Part shown: positions 33,835-43,127 of the stretch, piece by piece
How positions within the stretch are numbered: the stretch's first letter is position 1
How the letters are laid out: every line of letters begins with the position of its first letter
From: Campanula takesimana
Taxonomy: Eukaryota > Streptophyta > Magnoliopsida > Asterales > Campanulaceae
Direction of reading: 5' to 3'
DNA: 64,000 nt
Assembly: GCA_026119855.1 (NCBI GenBank)
Contig: JAOWBW010000270.1
Coordinates: 1-64,000, forward strand
The notes under the pieces: model-generated
Seen by the model: the letters and a program-made list of their open reading frames with translations, nothing else
Told to the model about the DNA's origin: nothing
The model's database searches: none
Translations under genes and position numbers: made by a program

Positions 33835-35319
33835 CGATCAAACATGCGCAGCGGAATTTAGCATTTAAAATTTTTGAAACCCAAAGCCAAGGATCCGTTC
33901 ATATGATTAAATCAAATACAATAACATGAATATAGGATAAACTAACCCTTGATGGCTATCAAATTCTCTTGGTCTTTGGTGGAGGTTTGAAGACTTGATC
34001 ACGATCACAAAGCTTGAACAGGAACTTTGAAGATGATGATTTTCACCCTCTAGCGGTATCCACACTTCGAACGAATATCAAAGGAGCTTCTTTGATCTTG
34101 GTTGCTAGACCAAATAGTGAAACACTTTTTCACAATCAAAAGAACTATATGGAATTTATTTTGTGTATTATTTTGTTCCTCAACCAAGAATGTCTTGGAA
34201 AAAAATAAACCCTCTCTCAAACTCTTTGAGACTCACAAAAAAATTAGCCTTGAGTGCTGGCCGAATTTTGGTCTTTTATACACAAGTATGACCTATTCCA
34301 AATAGGAAACTTGTGTCAAAATTCTTCCAAAATTCGTTTCCAAAACAAATTAGGAATCTGCCACCCGACAGCACTGTGCGGCCGCCCAAAATCACCTGTG
34401 CGGTCGCACAACTATCTGAAGCAAAACTGGTACAAAACTGTCCTAAGTGTGCGGCCGCCCAGTCAATACTGTGCGGTCGCCCACTCTTCAGAATGTCCAG
34501 AATTTCCAAAATTCCAATATAGTCCCTTTTAAAGATTCGTTCTATTGTGTGTGACCCTCTAGGATTATACTAAGTTGGCAATGGACTCAAACATGATCCC
34601 ATAAGATATGATTAGGTTCTAGCAAACCGTCATACCTACCCAAATAGTATAACTAGATACAAGTTCGCATTCCTCTTAGAATATGTCACAATCCCTTTGT
34701 CCACGATGTCATTGAACACAAGTCATGGTCAAACAGTCAACTTGTTTTGTTCAATACTTTCTCGATTCCGAATATGTTGATAATCCAAATGACATTGATC
34801 CAATCAATTCATCTGAGTCCGGCCGAACATTTCATCAACATCATTCCTACGAGTGGCCCAAGCTTGACATCTCTCCGAGGAGGGACAAATCCATTTAGCT
34901 TATTATTCTTCCCAACGGGATTCCGATTATGCCAATCATACCCTTTATAACTACTCGGTTAAAAGTAGCGTTTGAATATGTCAAACATAATGTTCATCAA
35001 GTGGAAGACTATAATAACTTCATGTCTAAGGATTCAAATGACATAACTAATATGAGATATATGTACGACATAGACCATGACATAAATCTCATAGAGCGGG
35101 TCATGTCCAGTACCTTGTTCCAAACAAGTACCCATAAATCTAACATGATCATCCCATGACCATTTAGCCTTTATACTAGTGCTTAACAAGTACTAGGGAC
35201 GGGGATTATTATAAGTAAACATGAACAACAATAATAATCAAAACATCTCTTTATTGAAATGAAATAAATGATAACAATTACAACGTTTATTAAACGTGCC
35301 TAGGGCACCACTACCAACA
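33835..35319 (-). repeat. Element D 3' LTR
   Basis: The 1485-bp LTR reads TGTTGGGTTT...CTACCAACA on the plus strand. By eye it differs from the right LTR by about six substitutions apart from the MITE in the right copy, so the insertion is young. A palindrome cluster (GTGCGGCCGCCC, GTGCGGTCGCAC and relatives) lies at 34376-34482. Confidence 0.93.
34376..34482 (-). repeat. GTGCGGYCGCAC palindrome cluster in D 3' LTR
   Basis: Four sites at 34376, 34398, 34449 and 34471 share the core GCGGCCGC or GCGGTCGC. GTGCGGTCGCAC is a near-palindrome around GT. Confidence 0.85.
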
Positions 35320-35333
35320 ATCTCCCACTTGCC
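35320..35333 (-). other. Polypurine tract of element D
   Basis: On the minus strand AAGTGGGAGATTG lies between the stop codon and the LTR start TGTTGGTAG. The coding region ends only ~14 bp before the LTR. Confidence 0.8.
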
Positions 35334-38300
35334 CTAGGCCCAATCTCCCATGTATCTAATACCCATGGACCTAACATGACCATCATGTTTAGCTTGTGGA
35401 AGTCCCTTTGTTAGCGGGTCCGCAACATTGTCATCAGTAGGTACTCTGCATATATTTACGTCTCCCCTATCAACGATCTCTCGAATGATATGAAAACGCC
35501 TAAGTATGTGTTTGGATTTCTGATGTGCTCTTGGTTCCTTTGCTTGAGCAATAGCACCATTATTATCGCAATAAAGGTCTATTGGATTAGCAATGCTAGG
35601 AACCACTTCAAGTTCAGTTATGAACTTCTTAATCCAAATAGCTTCTTTTGCAGCATCCGATGCAGCAATATACTCAGCTTCTGTTGTAGAATCAGCGGTT
35701 GTACTTTGCTTGGAACTCTTCCAGCTTACAGCTCCACCATTTAACATAAACACAAAACCCGATTGCGATCGGCTATCATCTTTATCAGTTTGGAAGCTTG
35801 CATCCGTGTAAGCATTTACAACGAGATCATCTTCCATTCCTCCATAGACCAAAAACGAGTCTTTAGTCCTTCTCAAGTACTTAAGAATCGCTTTTACGGC
35901 TATCCAGTGATTTTCGCCAGGGTCGGATTGGTATCTACTTATCATGCTCAAAGCATAAGATACATCCGGCCTAGTACAAATCATGGCATACATGATGGAC
36001 CCAATTGCCGAAGCATATGGAACATCATTCATTTTCTCACGCTCATCTTTTGTCTTAGGACATTGAGTCTTGCTTAGAGAAACTCCATGTAACACGGGCA
36101 AGGTTCCTCTCTTAGAATTTTCCATACGGAATCTTCTAATGACCTTGTCAATGTATGTACTTTGGCTTAAACCAAGTAGCCTCCTTGATCTATCTCTATA
36201 GATCTTAATGCCAAGAATATATGCGGCTTCACCCATATCTTTCATTGCGAAGCACTTTCCTAACCAAGTCTTCACAGACTGAAGTGTAGGAATGTCGTTT
36301 CCAATGAGCAATATGTCATCCACATATAAAATAAGGAATAGCACTATGCTCCCACTAATCTTCTTGTATACACAAGGCTCATCTTCGTTCTTGATGAAAC
36401 CAAACTCTTTGACCGATTCATCAAAACGGAGATTCCAACTCCTAGAAGCTTGCTTCAATCCATAGATGGATCTCTGCAATTTGCATACCTTAGAATCTTG
36501 TTCAAAACCTTCTGGTTGTGTCATATACACATCCTCTTGGAGTTTTCCATTTAGGAAAGCGGTTTTGACGTCCATCTGCCATATTTCATAGTCATGATAT
36601 GCAGCAATGGCAAGCAAAATTCTTATAGACTTGATCATTGCTACAGGTGAAAAGGTCTCATCATAGTCAATACCATGAACTTGCCTATAACCCTTCGCTA
36701 CAAGCCTAGCTTTGTAAGTATGCACCTTCCCATCCATGTCAGTCTTCTTCTTGAAGACCCATTTGCATCCTATGGTTTTTACACCTTCGGGTGCATCAAT
36801 CAAATTCCAAACTTGATTGTCTTGCATGGATTGCAATTCGGATTCCATGGCTCCAAGCCACTTGTCCGAATCAGGAGAAGACATCGCCTCTTGGTAGGTT
36901 GACGGTTCATCATTCTCAATGATTTCTACCTCATTACTATTCGTTACGAGAAATCCATATCTCTCGGGCTCGGATCGTAACCTACTAGATCTGCGAGATG
37001 CTTGTGTATTTTGAACAGGTTCCACAACTCCTTGTGGTTCTTGTTCTTGTTCCACTATTGGTTCAATGTTATTTTCTGGGTCTCGAATTTCTTCAAGATT
37101 TATTTTACTCCCACTGATTTCTTTGGAGAGAAACTCTTTCTCTAGAAAGACACCAGTTCGGGCAACAAACACTTTGTTGTCCTCTCGGTTGTAAAAGTAA
37201 TATCCTTTAGTTTCCTTAGGATATCCCACGAAAATACATTTATCAGATTTGTGTGCAAGTTTGTCTGAGATAAGTCTTTTGACAAAAACTTCACAACCCC
37301 AAATCTTCATGAAAGATAGACAAGGCTTCTTTCCGCTCCACATCTCATATGGAGTCTTTTGAACCGATTTAGTTGGAACACGATTTAGTGTGAAAGCAGC
37401 GGTTTCTAGAGCGTAACCCCAAAAAGATATTGGAAGATCAACTTGACTCATCATTGATCGAACCATGTCTAACAAAGTCCGATTCCTCCTCTCGGACACA
37501 CCATTCCATTGTGGTGTTCCGGGTGGAGTCAATTGTGAAACTATTCCACAATTCTTTAGATGATCATCAAATTCTTGACTTAAGTATTCACCACCACGAT
37601 CTGATCGAAGTGCTTTAATACTTTTGCCAAGTTGTTTTTCTACTTCATTTTGAAATATTCTAAATATCTCAAATGCTTCACTCTTATGTTTCATTAGGTA
37701 AACATACCCAAATCTACTATAATCATCAGTAAAGGTTATGAAGTATTGAAATCCTCCCCTAGCATTGCTACTTAATGGTCCGCATACATCGGAATGTATC
37801 AACCCCAATAAGTCGCTTGCCCTTTCACCCAACTTGGTAAAAGGTGTCTTAGTCATTTTTCCAAGAAGACACGGCTCACAAGTATCATATGACTCTAAGT
37901 CACATGAACCCAAAAGTCCGTCCCCATGGAGTTTTGAGATACGCTTCTCATTAATATGACCAAGACGGCAATGCCACAAATAAGTATGATTTACATCATT
38001 AGGTTTAGATTTCTTATTTACATGATAGACATTATTTTCATTCTTGACATCCAAGATATAAAGGCCATTAAATGAATTAGCAATACCATAAAGCACATCA
38101 TTTAAATAAATAAAAAATTTCTTATTCTCAATAAGAAACTTAAAACCTTCATTATCCAAACAAGAAATTGAAATAATATTTCTGCTTAAATCCGGAACAT
38201 AATAACAATTGTTCAAAAAAAGAATTAATCCGGAAGGTAAAGTGACTTCATAAGTCCCTACGGCTAATGCAGCAACTCTTGCTCCATTTCCCACACGTAG

Positions 38301-39290
38301 ATCTACTTCACCTTCTTTAAGCAGTCTCCTATTCTTTAGTCCCTGCACATTTAGACAAATGTGAGAACCACATCCGGTATCCAATACCCAAGAATCAGTG
38401 GTAGAAAGGAGAATATCTATCATATAGATACCTGAAGTCGACGCAGCCTTGCTGCTCTTCTTCTTCTTTTGCTCTTCCAAGAAAGCCTTGCAATTACGTT
38501 TCCAATGACCAATTTTTTGACAATGGAAACAAATTGCATCCTTTTGTGTATCGGGTTTTGCCTCAGAAGCCTTGGAAACCTTTGCCTTGCTTATCTTGGG
38601 TTTGACAACTTTTGCCTTACCCTTGCCTTTGGCACCAGGCTTCTTCCCATCATGAACCAAGAGCACGGGAGAACCTTTCTCCACAATTTTCATCTCTGCA
38701 GTCTTGAGCATCCCATGCAACTCAGAGAGATTCTTATCCATTCCATGCATGTTATAATTCATCACAAACTGATTATAACTTTTAGGCAATGAATTAAGAA
38801 TGAGATCCGTGGCTAGCTCCAATGGGATTGGATAGCCAAGTTTCTCAAGGTGCTCTACATAACCTTTCATTTTAAGAAAGTGAGGACTCACTTGTTGCCC
38901 TTCATTCATTTTACAAGTAGTGAATGCAACAATGGTCTTGTACCTCTCTTGCCTAGCTTGCTCTTGAAACATGGTTCTCAACTCCACGCCTATCTCATAG
39001 GCTTCCAAATGTTCCAAACTTTGTTGGAGTTTTGAACACATAGCAGCAAGCATGAGACAACTTACATCTCTAGAATCATTACGATGTTTCTTGTAATTGT
39101 CTCTTTCTACCCTAGGGGCAGTAGGCGGTGGTTCAGCAGGGAGAGGCCCATCGAGAATGTACAACTTATCTTCTTGCCTAAGAACAATTCTTATGCTACG
39201 GATCCAATCCATAAAGTTGGTACCATTCTCTTCGAGCTTATCCTTCTCAAGGATCGATCGCAACGACATTGATTGAGTGTTATTAGTCAT
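35334..39290 (-). CDS. Element D gag-pol polyprotein (Ty1/Copia), intact
   Basis: An uninterrupted 1318-residue polyprotein. Gag is of the UBN2/Copia type (residues ~1-230), with a CCHC knuckle CFHCQKIGHWKRNC (~254). Protease follows with VLDTGCGSH (~302), then the GAG-pre-integrase zinc region (WHCRLGHI ~433, CEPCLLGK). The integrase core has HSDVCGP (~498), RSDRGGEY (~565) and NGVSERRNRT (~601). RT has MDVKTAFLNG (~908) and YVDDILLIG (~992). RNase H has YTDASF (~1164), TEAEYIAA and CDNNGAI. All catalytic acids are present. The start ATG at 39290 follows a long leader. It sits on the same strand as C, inside C pol. It looks translation-competent, but the element's primer-binding site is broken (see 41238-41248). 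The exact Copia lineage is not assigned. Confidence 0.95.
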   Translation of the reverse strand: MTNNTQSMSLRSILEKDKLEENGTNFMDWIRSIRIVLRQEDKLYILDGPLPAEPPPTAPRVERDNYKKHRNDSRDVSCLMLAAMCSKLQQSLEHLEAYEIGVELRTMFQEQARQERYKTIVAFTTCKMNEGQQVSPHFLKMKGYVEHLEKLGYPIPLELATDLILNSLPKSYNQFVMNYNMHGMDKNLSELHGMLKTAEMKIVEKGSPVLLVHDGKKPGAKGKGKAKVVKPKISKAKVSKASEAKPDTQKDAICFHCQKIGHWKRNCKAFLEEQKKKKSSKAASTSGIYMIDILLSTTDSWVLDTGCGSHICLNVQGLKNRRLLKEGEVDLRVGNGARVAALAVGTYEVTLPSGLILFLNNCYYVPDLSRNIISISCLDNEGFKFLIENKKFFIYLNDVLYGIANSFNGLYILDVKNENNVYHVNKKSKPNDVNHTYLWHCRLGHINEKRISKLHGDGLLGSCDLESYDTCEPCLLGKMTKTPFTKLGERASDLLGLIHSDVCGPLSSNARGGFQYFITFTDDYSRFGYVYLMKHKSEAFEIFRIFQNEVEKQLGKSIKALRSDRGGEYLSQEFDDHLKNCGIVSQLTPPGTPQWNGVSERRNRTLLDMVRSMMSQVDLPISFWGYALETAAFTLNRVPTKSVQKTPYEMWSGKKPCLSFMKIWGCEVFVKRLISDKLAHKSDKCIFVGYPKETKGYYFYNREDNKVFVARTGVFLEKEFLSKEISGSKINLEEIRDPENNIEPIVEQEQEPQGVVEPVQNTQASRRSSRLRSEPERYGFLVTNSNEVEIIENDEPSTYQEAMSSPDSDKWLGAMESELQSMQDNQVWNLIDAPEGVKTIGCKWVFKKKTDMDGKVHTYKARLVAKGYRQVHGIDYDETFSPVAMIKSIRILLAIAAYHDYEIWQMDVKTAFLNGKLQEDVYMTQPEGFEQDSKVCKLQRSIYGLKQASRSWNLRFDESVKEFGFIKNEDEPCVYKKISGSIVLFLILYVDDILLIGNDIPTLQSVKTWLGKCFAMKDMGEAAYILGIKIYRDRSRRLLGLSQSTYIDKVIRRFRMENSKRGTLPVLHGVSLSKTQCPKTKDEREKMNDVPYASAIGSIMYAMICTRPDVSYALSMISRYQSDPGENHWIAVKAILKYLRRTKDSFLVYGGMEDDLVVNAYTDASFQTDKDDSRSQSGFVFMLNGGAVSWKSSKQSTTADSTTEAEYIAASDAAKEAIWIKKFITELEVVPSIANPIDLYCDNNGAIAQAKEPRAHQKSKHILRRFHIIREIVDRGDVNICRVPTDDNVADPLTKGLPQAKHDGHVRSMGIRYMGDWA

Positions 39291-40836
39291 TATCTACAAA
39301 AATGCAAAAATTTCCAAAATTTAATAAGTACCGATTTTCATTAAAGAGATAAATAGTGTATTTTAAAACAAAATACTCCCACTAAATTATATAACCTTCT
39401 TATACATCCAATGTATAATATAATTTAATTGGGTTGAGATCCCGCTTTAATCTAATTTTGAGTACGCTTTGGCGCACCGCTCAAAATTAAATCAATTAGG
39501 TAGACAACTCTTGTCAATCATATCTCATATGACTCTCAGTTATTTTCATGAGATTCTTTAAGAAATCCAATTTCAAAAAGCATGTTAAATCTCATCTTTG
39601 CCTTAAGCCCAAAACTGTTTTGACGCTTAATTAAGTCCAACCATTTTAAACGCATAGGAAACTCTTATTCACTCATCTTGCTCAAACATGAATAAAATCA
39701 ATGCACCTCGCTTTGGCGAGCCCACATAAAATTACTCATGTATAAACAAGTGTTTTAATCATGGTATGGCAATAAAAGACTTAAAAATTTCTTTGAAGGT
39801 TCATCACATATAGCATATAACACATTTATGAGCACATAATATAAACATGTTACACATCAAGTTTAGCCACTAAATTAATCTCATTAATTTAAGCATGATA
39901 TTTATGTGTCATTAGTTTCTCTAAAATTATGAGGATGAGACTATTTCAACTTCGGTTATTATTTCCGAATCAAAACAACAAGAAGTGCAGTCGAACTAAG
40001 CCATTAGGCAACCACAATCCCGCACTAATTCAAGAAACCAAGAAAGTAGTCCATGTGGCCGAAACTAAGCAATAGATGGTCTCGATGAACGTAGGCCAAT
40101 TGCATTCACAATTCCACATGGATCTCCAAACTTTGAATCAAGAACTTTGTTTCTCAATTTTAGCAATTATGAACTCTTCATAATTCTAACTTCGTTTTAT
40201 CTTTGAAACTTTGATTGCGATCAATTTTGGGAAACACAATCTCGATGAACGCAGATTAGCCATCCAAAACTTGAACCAATCTTAGAATCACAAGACTAAA
40301 ACAAATAGGAAAATCAAACCCCAAGATCCTCACATAAACCAACTACCCAAAACCCATTCCAGATCAGCAAGTCTGGACTGGTTCTGTTACTGGTTTTGTT
40401 GGATCTCTCGAAAATTCCAAATTCTGATTTCAACCAAAAATCAGACAATCTGATCCTCATGTGCGGCCGCCCAAAACTCACTGTGCGGTCGCCCAAACAT
40501 GTGCGGTCGCCCAAGTCATTTTGTGCGGTCGCACAAAATGATCAGAATGTACAGAATTTTGAAGTTCGAAAATTTTGTCTCAAAATCGTTTTTCCCCGAT
40601 TATTAAAACTTTGATCCAATCAAAAATTAATAATCAACAATTCTGAATCCACCATAATTTATTTATTGCGATTGAATCGTGCGATTAAAGTTGCAAAACA
40701 ATAAACCACATAAAATCACATAACACATAAACATCACATATTCCAATATTCATATCATGCAAGGCACATAAACAATTTATATACACATAACATGATCCAA
40801 GTATTGAATTAATCAACATGAACGGCGCTCTGATAC
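39291..40836 (-). other. Element D 5' leader
   Basis: About 1.5 kb lie between the primer-binding site and the gag ATG, AT-rich and without a convincing ORF. A second palindrome cluster with the same motif as the LTR lies at 40461-40534. Confidence 0.75.
40461..40534 (-). repeat. GTGCGGYCGC palindrome cluster in D leader
   Basis: Four copies begin at 40461, 40483, 40501 and 40523, ending in GTGCGGTCGCAC. This is the same motif family as the LTR cluster but in different surrounding sequence, so it is a second, independent array within one element. Confidence 0.83.
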
Positions 40837-41237
40837 TAGGGATGGCCAAAACCGGTTCCGGGCCCGGGCCCGGTTCGGAACCGCCGGTTCCGGTTCATCA
40901 AAAGGGTGACCCTTAACCGGCCCGCACTTACCCCGGTTCCGGTTCCGGTTTGGCACAATACGGTTCCGGTTCGGTCCGGTTCCGGTACGGTTCCGGTCCG
41001 GTTCCGGTCCTCTCCTTTAAAATTATTGAAAAACAAGGGATTTTCGGTACGGTTCCGGTTCCGGTTCCGGTCCGGTTCGGCATATATGTGACCCTGAACC
41101 GGCCCGCATGCCTTGCGGTTCCGGTTCGTCCGGTTCCGGTTTCCTCCCCGGTTTGCTCCGGTTCCGGGCTTTTCCGGTCCGGTTCCGGTCCGGTTTTCCG
41201 GTTTCGGTCCGGTTCCGGTCCGGTTTGGCCATCCCTA
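40837..41237. mobile_element. hAT-type MITE, copy 1 (CCGG-rich), inserted in D primer-binding site
   Basis: A 401-bp element with terminal inverted repeats TAGGGATGGCCAAA/TTTGGCCATCCCTA is flanked by an 8-bp duplication TCTGATAC (40829-40836 and 41238-41245). The interior is dense with GGTTCCGGT repeats on both arms, giving a foldback. TIR start and 8-bp duplication are typical of the hAT superfamily. It has no coding capacity; the open frames through the repeats are by-products. Confidence 0.9.
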
Positions 41238-41248
41238 TCTGATACCAC
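41238..41248 (-). other. Disrupted primer-binding site of element D
   Basis: On the minus strand the D 5' LTR ends AACA, followed by GTGGTATCAGA and then the MITE. The rest of the tRNA-iMet complement (GTATCAGAGCGCC) lies on the far side at 40836-40824. Only about 10 of the usual 12-18 paired bases stay next to the LTR. This is a direct reading of the sequence; loss of priming is inference. Confidence 0.88.
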
Positions 41249-43122
41249 TGTTGGGTTTCGATCAAACATGCGCAGCGGAATTTAGCATTTAAAATTTTTG
41301 AAACCCAAAGCCATGGATCCGTTCATATGATTAAATCAAATACAATAACATGAATATAGGATAAACTAACCCTTGATGGCTATCATATTCTCTTGGTCTT
41401 TGGTGGAGGTTTGAAGACTTGATCACGATCACAAAGCTTGAACACGAACTTTGAAGATGATGATTTTCACCCTCTAGCGGTATCCACACTTCGAACGAAT
41501 ATCAAAGGAGCTTCTTTGATCTTGGTTGCTAGACCAAATTGTGAAACACTTTTTCACAATCAAAAGAACTATATGGAATTTATTTTGTGTATTATTTTGT
41601 TCCTCAACCAAGAATGTCTTGGAAAAAAATAAACCCTCTCTCAAACTCTTTGAGACTCACAAAAAAATTAGCCTTGAGTGCTGGCCGAATTTTGGTCTTT
41701 TATACACAAGTATGACCTATTCCAAATAGGAAACTTGTGTCAAAATTCTTCCAAAATTCGTTTCCAAAACAAATTAGGAATCTGCCACCCGACAGTAGGG
41801 ATGGCCAAACCGGACCGGAACCGGACCGGAAAAGCCCGGAACCGGAGCAAACCGGGGAGGAAACCGGAACCGGACGAACCGGAACCGCAAGGCATGCGGG
41901 CCGGTTCAGGGTCACATATATGCCGAACCGGACCGGAACCGGAACCGGAACCGTACCGAAAATCCCTTGTTTTTCAATAATTTTAAAGGAGAGGACCGGA
42001 ACCGGACCGGAACCGTACCGGAACCGGACCGAACCGGAACCGTATTGTGCCAAACCGGAACCGGAACCGGGGTAAGTGCGGGCCGGTTAAGGGTCACCCT
42101 TTTGATGAACCAGAACCGGCGGTTCCGAACCGGAACCGGGCCCGGTACCGGTTTTGGCCATCCCTACCCGACAGCACTGTGTGGCCGCCCAAAATCACCT
42201 GTGCGGTCGCACAACTATCTGAAGCAAAACTGGTACAAAACTGTCCTAAGTGTGCGGCCGCCCAGTCAATACTGTGCGGTCGCCCACTCTTCAGAATGTC
42301 CAGAATTTCCAAAATTCCAATATAGTCCCTTTTAAAGATTCGTTCTATTGTGTGTGACCCTCTAGGATTATACTAAGTTGGCAATGGACTCAAACATGAT
42401 CCCATAAGATATGATTAGGTTCTAGCAAACCGTCATACCTACCCAAATAGTATAACTAGATACAAGTTCGCATTCCTCTTAGAATATGTCACAATCCCTT
42501 TGTCCACGATGTCATTGAACACAAGTCATGGTCAAACAGTCAACTTGTTTTGTTCAATACTTTCTCGATTCCGAATATGTTGATAATCCAAATGACATTG
42601 ATCCAATCAATTCATCTGAGTCCGGCCGAACATTTCATCAACATCATTCCTACGAGTGGCCCAAGCTTGACATCTCTCCGAGGAGGGACAAATCCATTTA
42701 GCTTATTATTCTTCCCAACGGGATTCCGATTATGCCAATCATATCCTTTATAACTACTCGGTTAAAAGTAGCGTTTGAATATGTCAAACATAATGTTCAT
42801 CAAGTGGAAGACTATAATAACTTCATGTCTAAGGATTCAAATGACATAACTAATATGAGATATATGTACGACATAGACCATGACATAAATCTCATAGAGC
42901 GGGTCATGTCCAGTACCTTGTTCCAAACAAGTACCCATAAATCTAACATGATCATCCCATGACCATTTAGCCTTTATACTAGTGCTTAACAAGTACTAGG
43001 GACGGGGATTATTATAAGTAAACATGAACAACAATAATAATCAAAACATCTCTTTATTGAAATGAAATAAATGATAACAATTACAACGTTTATTAAACGT
43101 GCCTAGGGCACCACTACCAACA
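41249..43122 (-). repeat. Element D 5' LTR (with MITE insertion)
   Basis: The same LTR as 33835-35319, lengthened to 1874 bp by MITE copy 2 and its duplication. The second GGTTG target duplication follows at 43123-43127. The palindrome cluster is at 42179-42286, with the first site mutated to GTGTGGCCGCCC. Confidence 0.93.
41796..42166. mobile_element. hAT-type MITE, copy 2, inverted relative to copy 1
   Basis: A 371-bp element flanked by the 8-bp duplication CCCGACAG (41788-41795 and 42167-42174). The D 3' LTR has the empty site with one CCCGACAG. Its reverse complement matches copy 1 closely, with ~30 bp missing near one end. Confidence 0.92.
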
Positions 43123-43127
43123 GGTTG

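Noticed and set aside
40836..42075. Open frames rich in Arg, Thr, Gly and Pro repeats (for example RTGTVPEPDRTG) on both strands
   Set aside because: They are translations of the GGTTCCGG repeats of the two MITEs. They are open in several frames and have no start context or homology.
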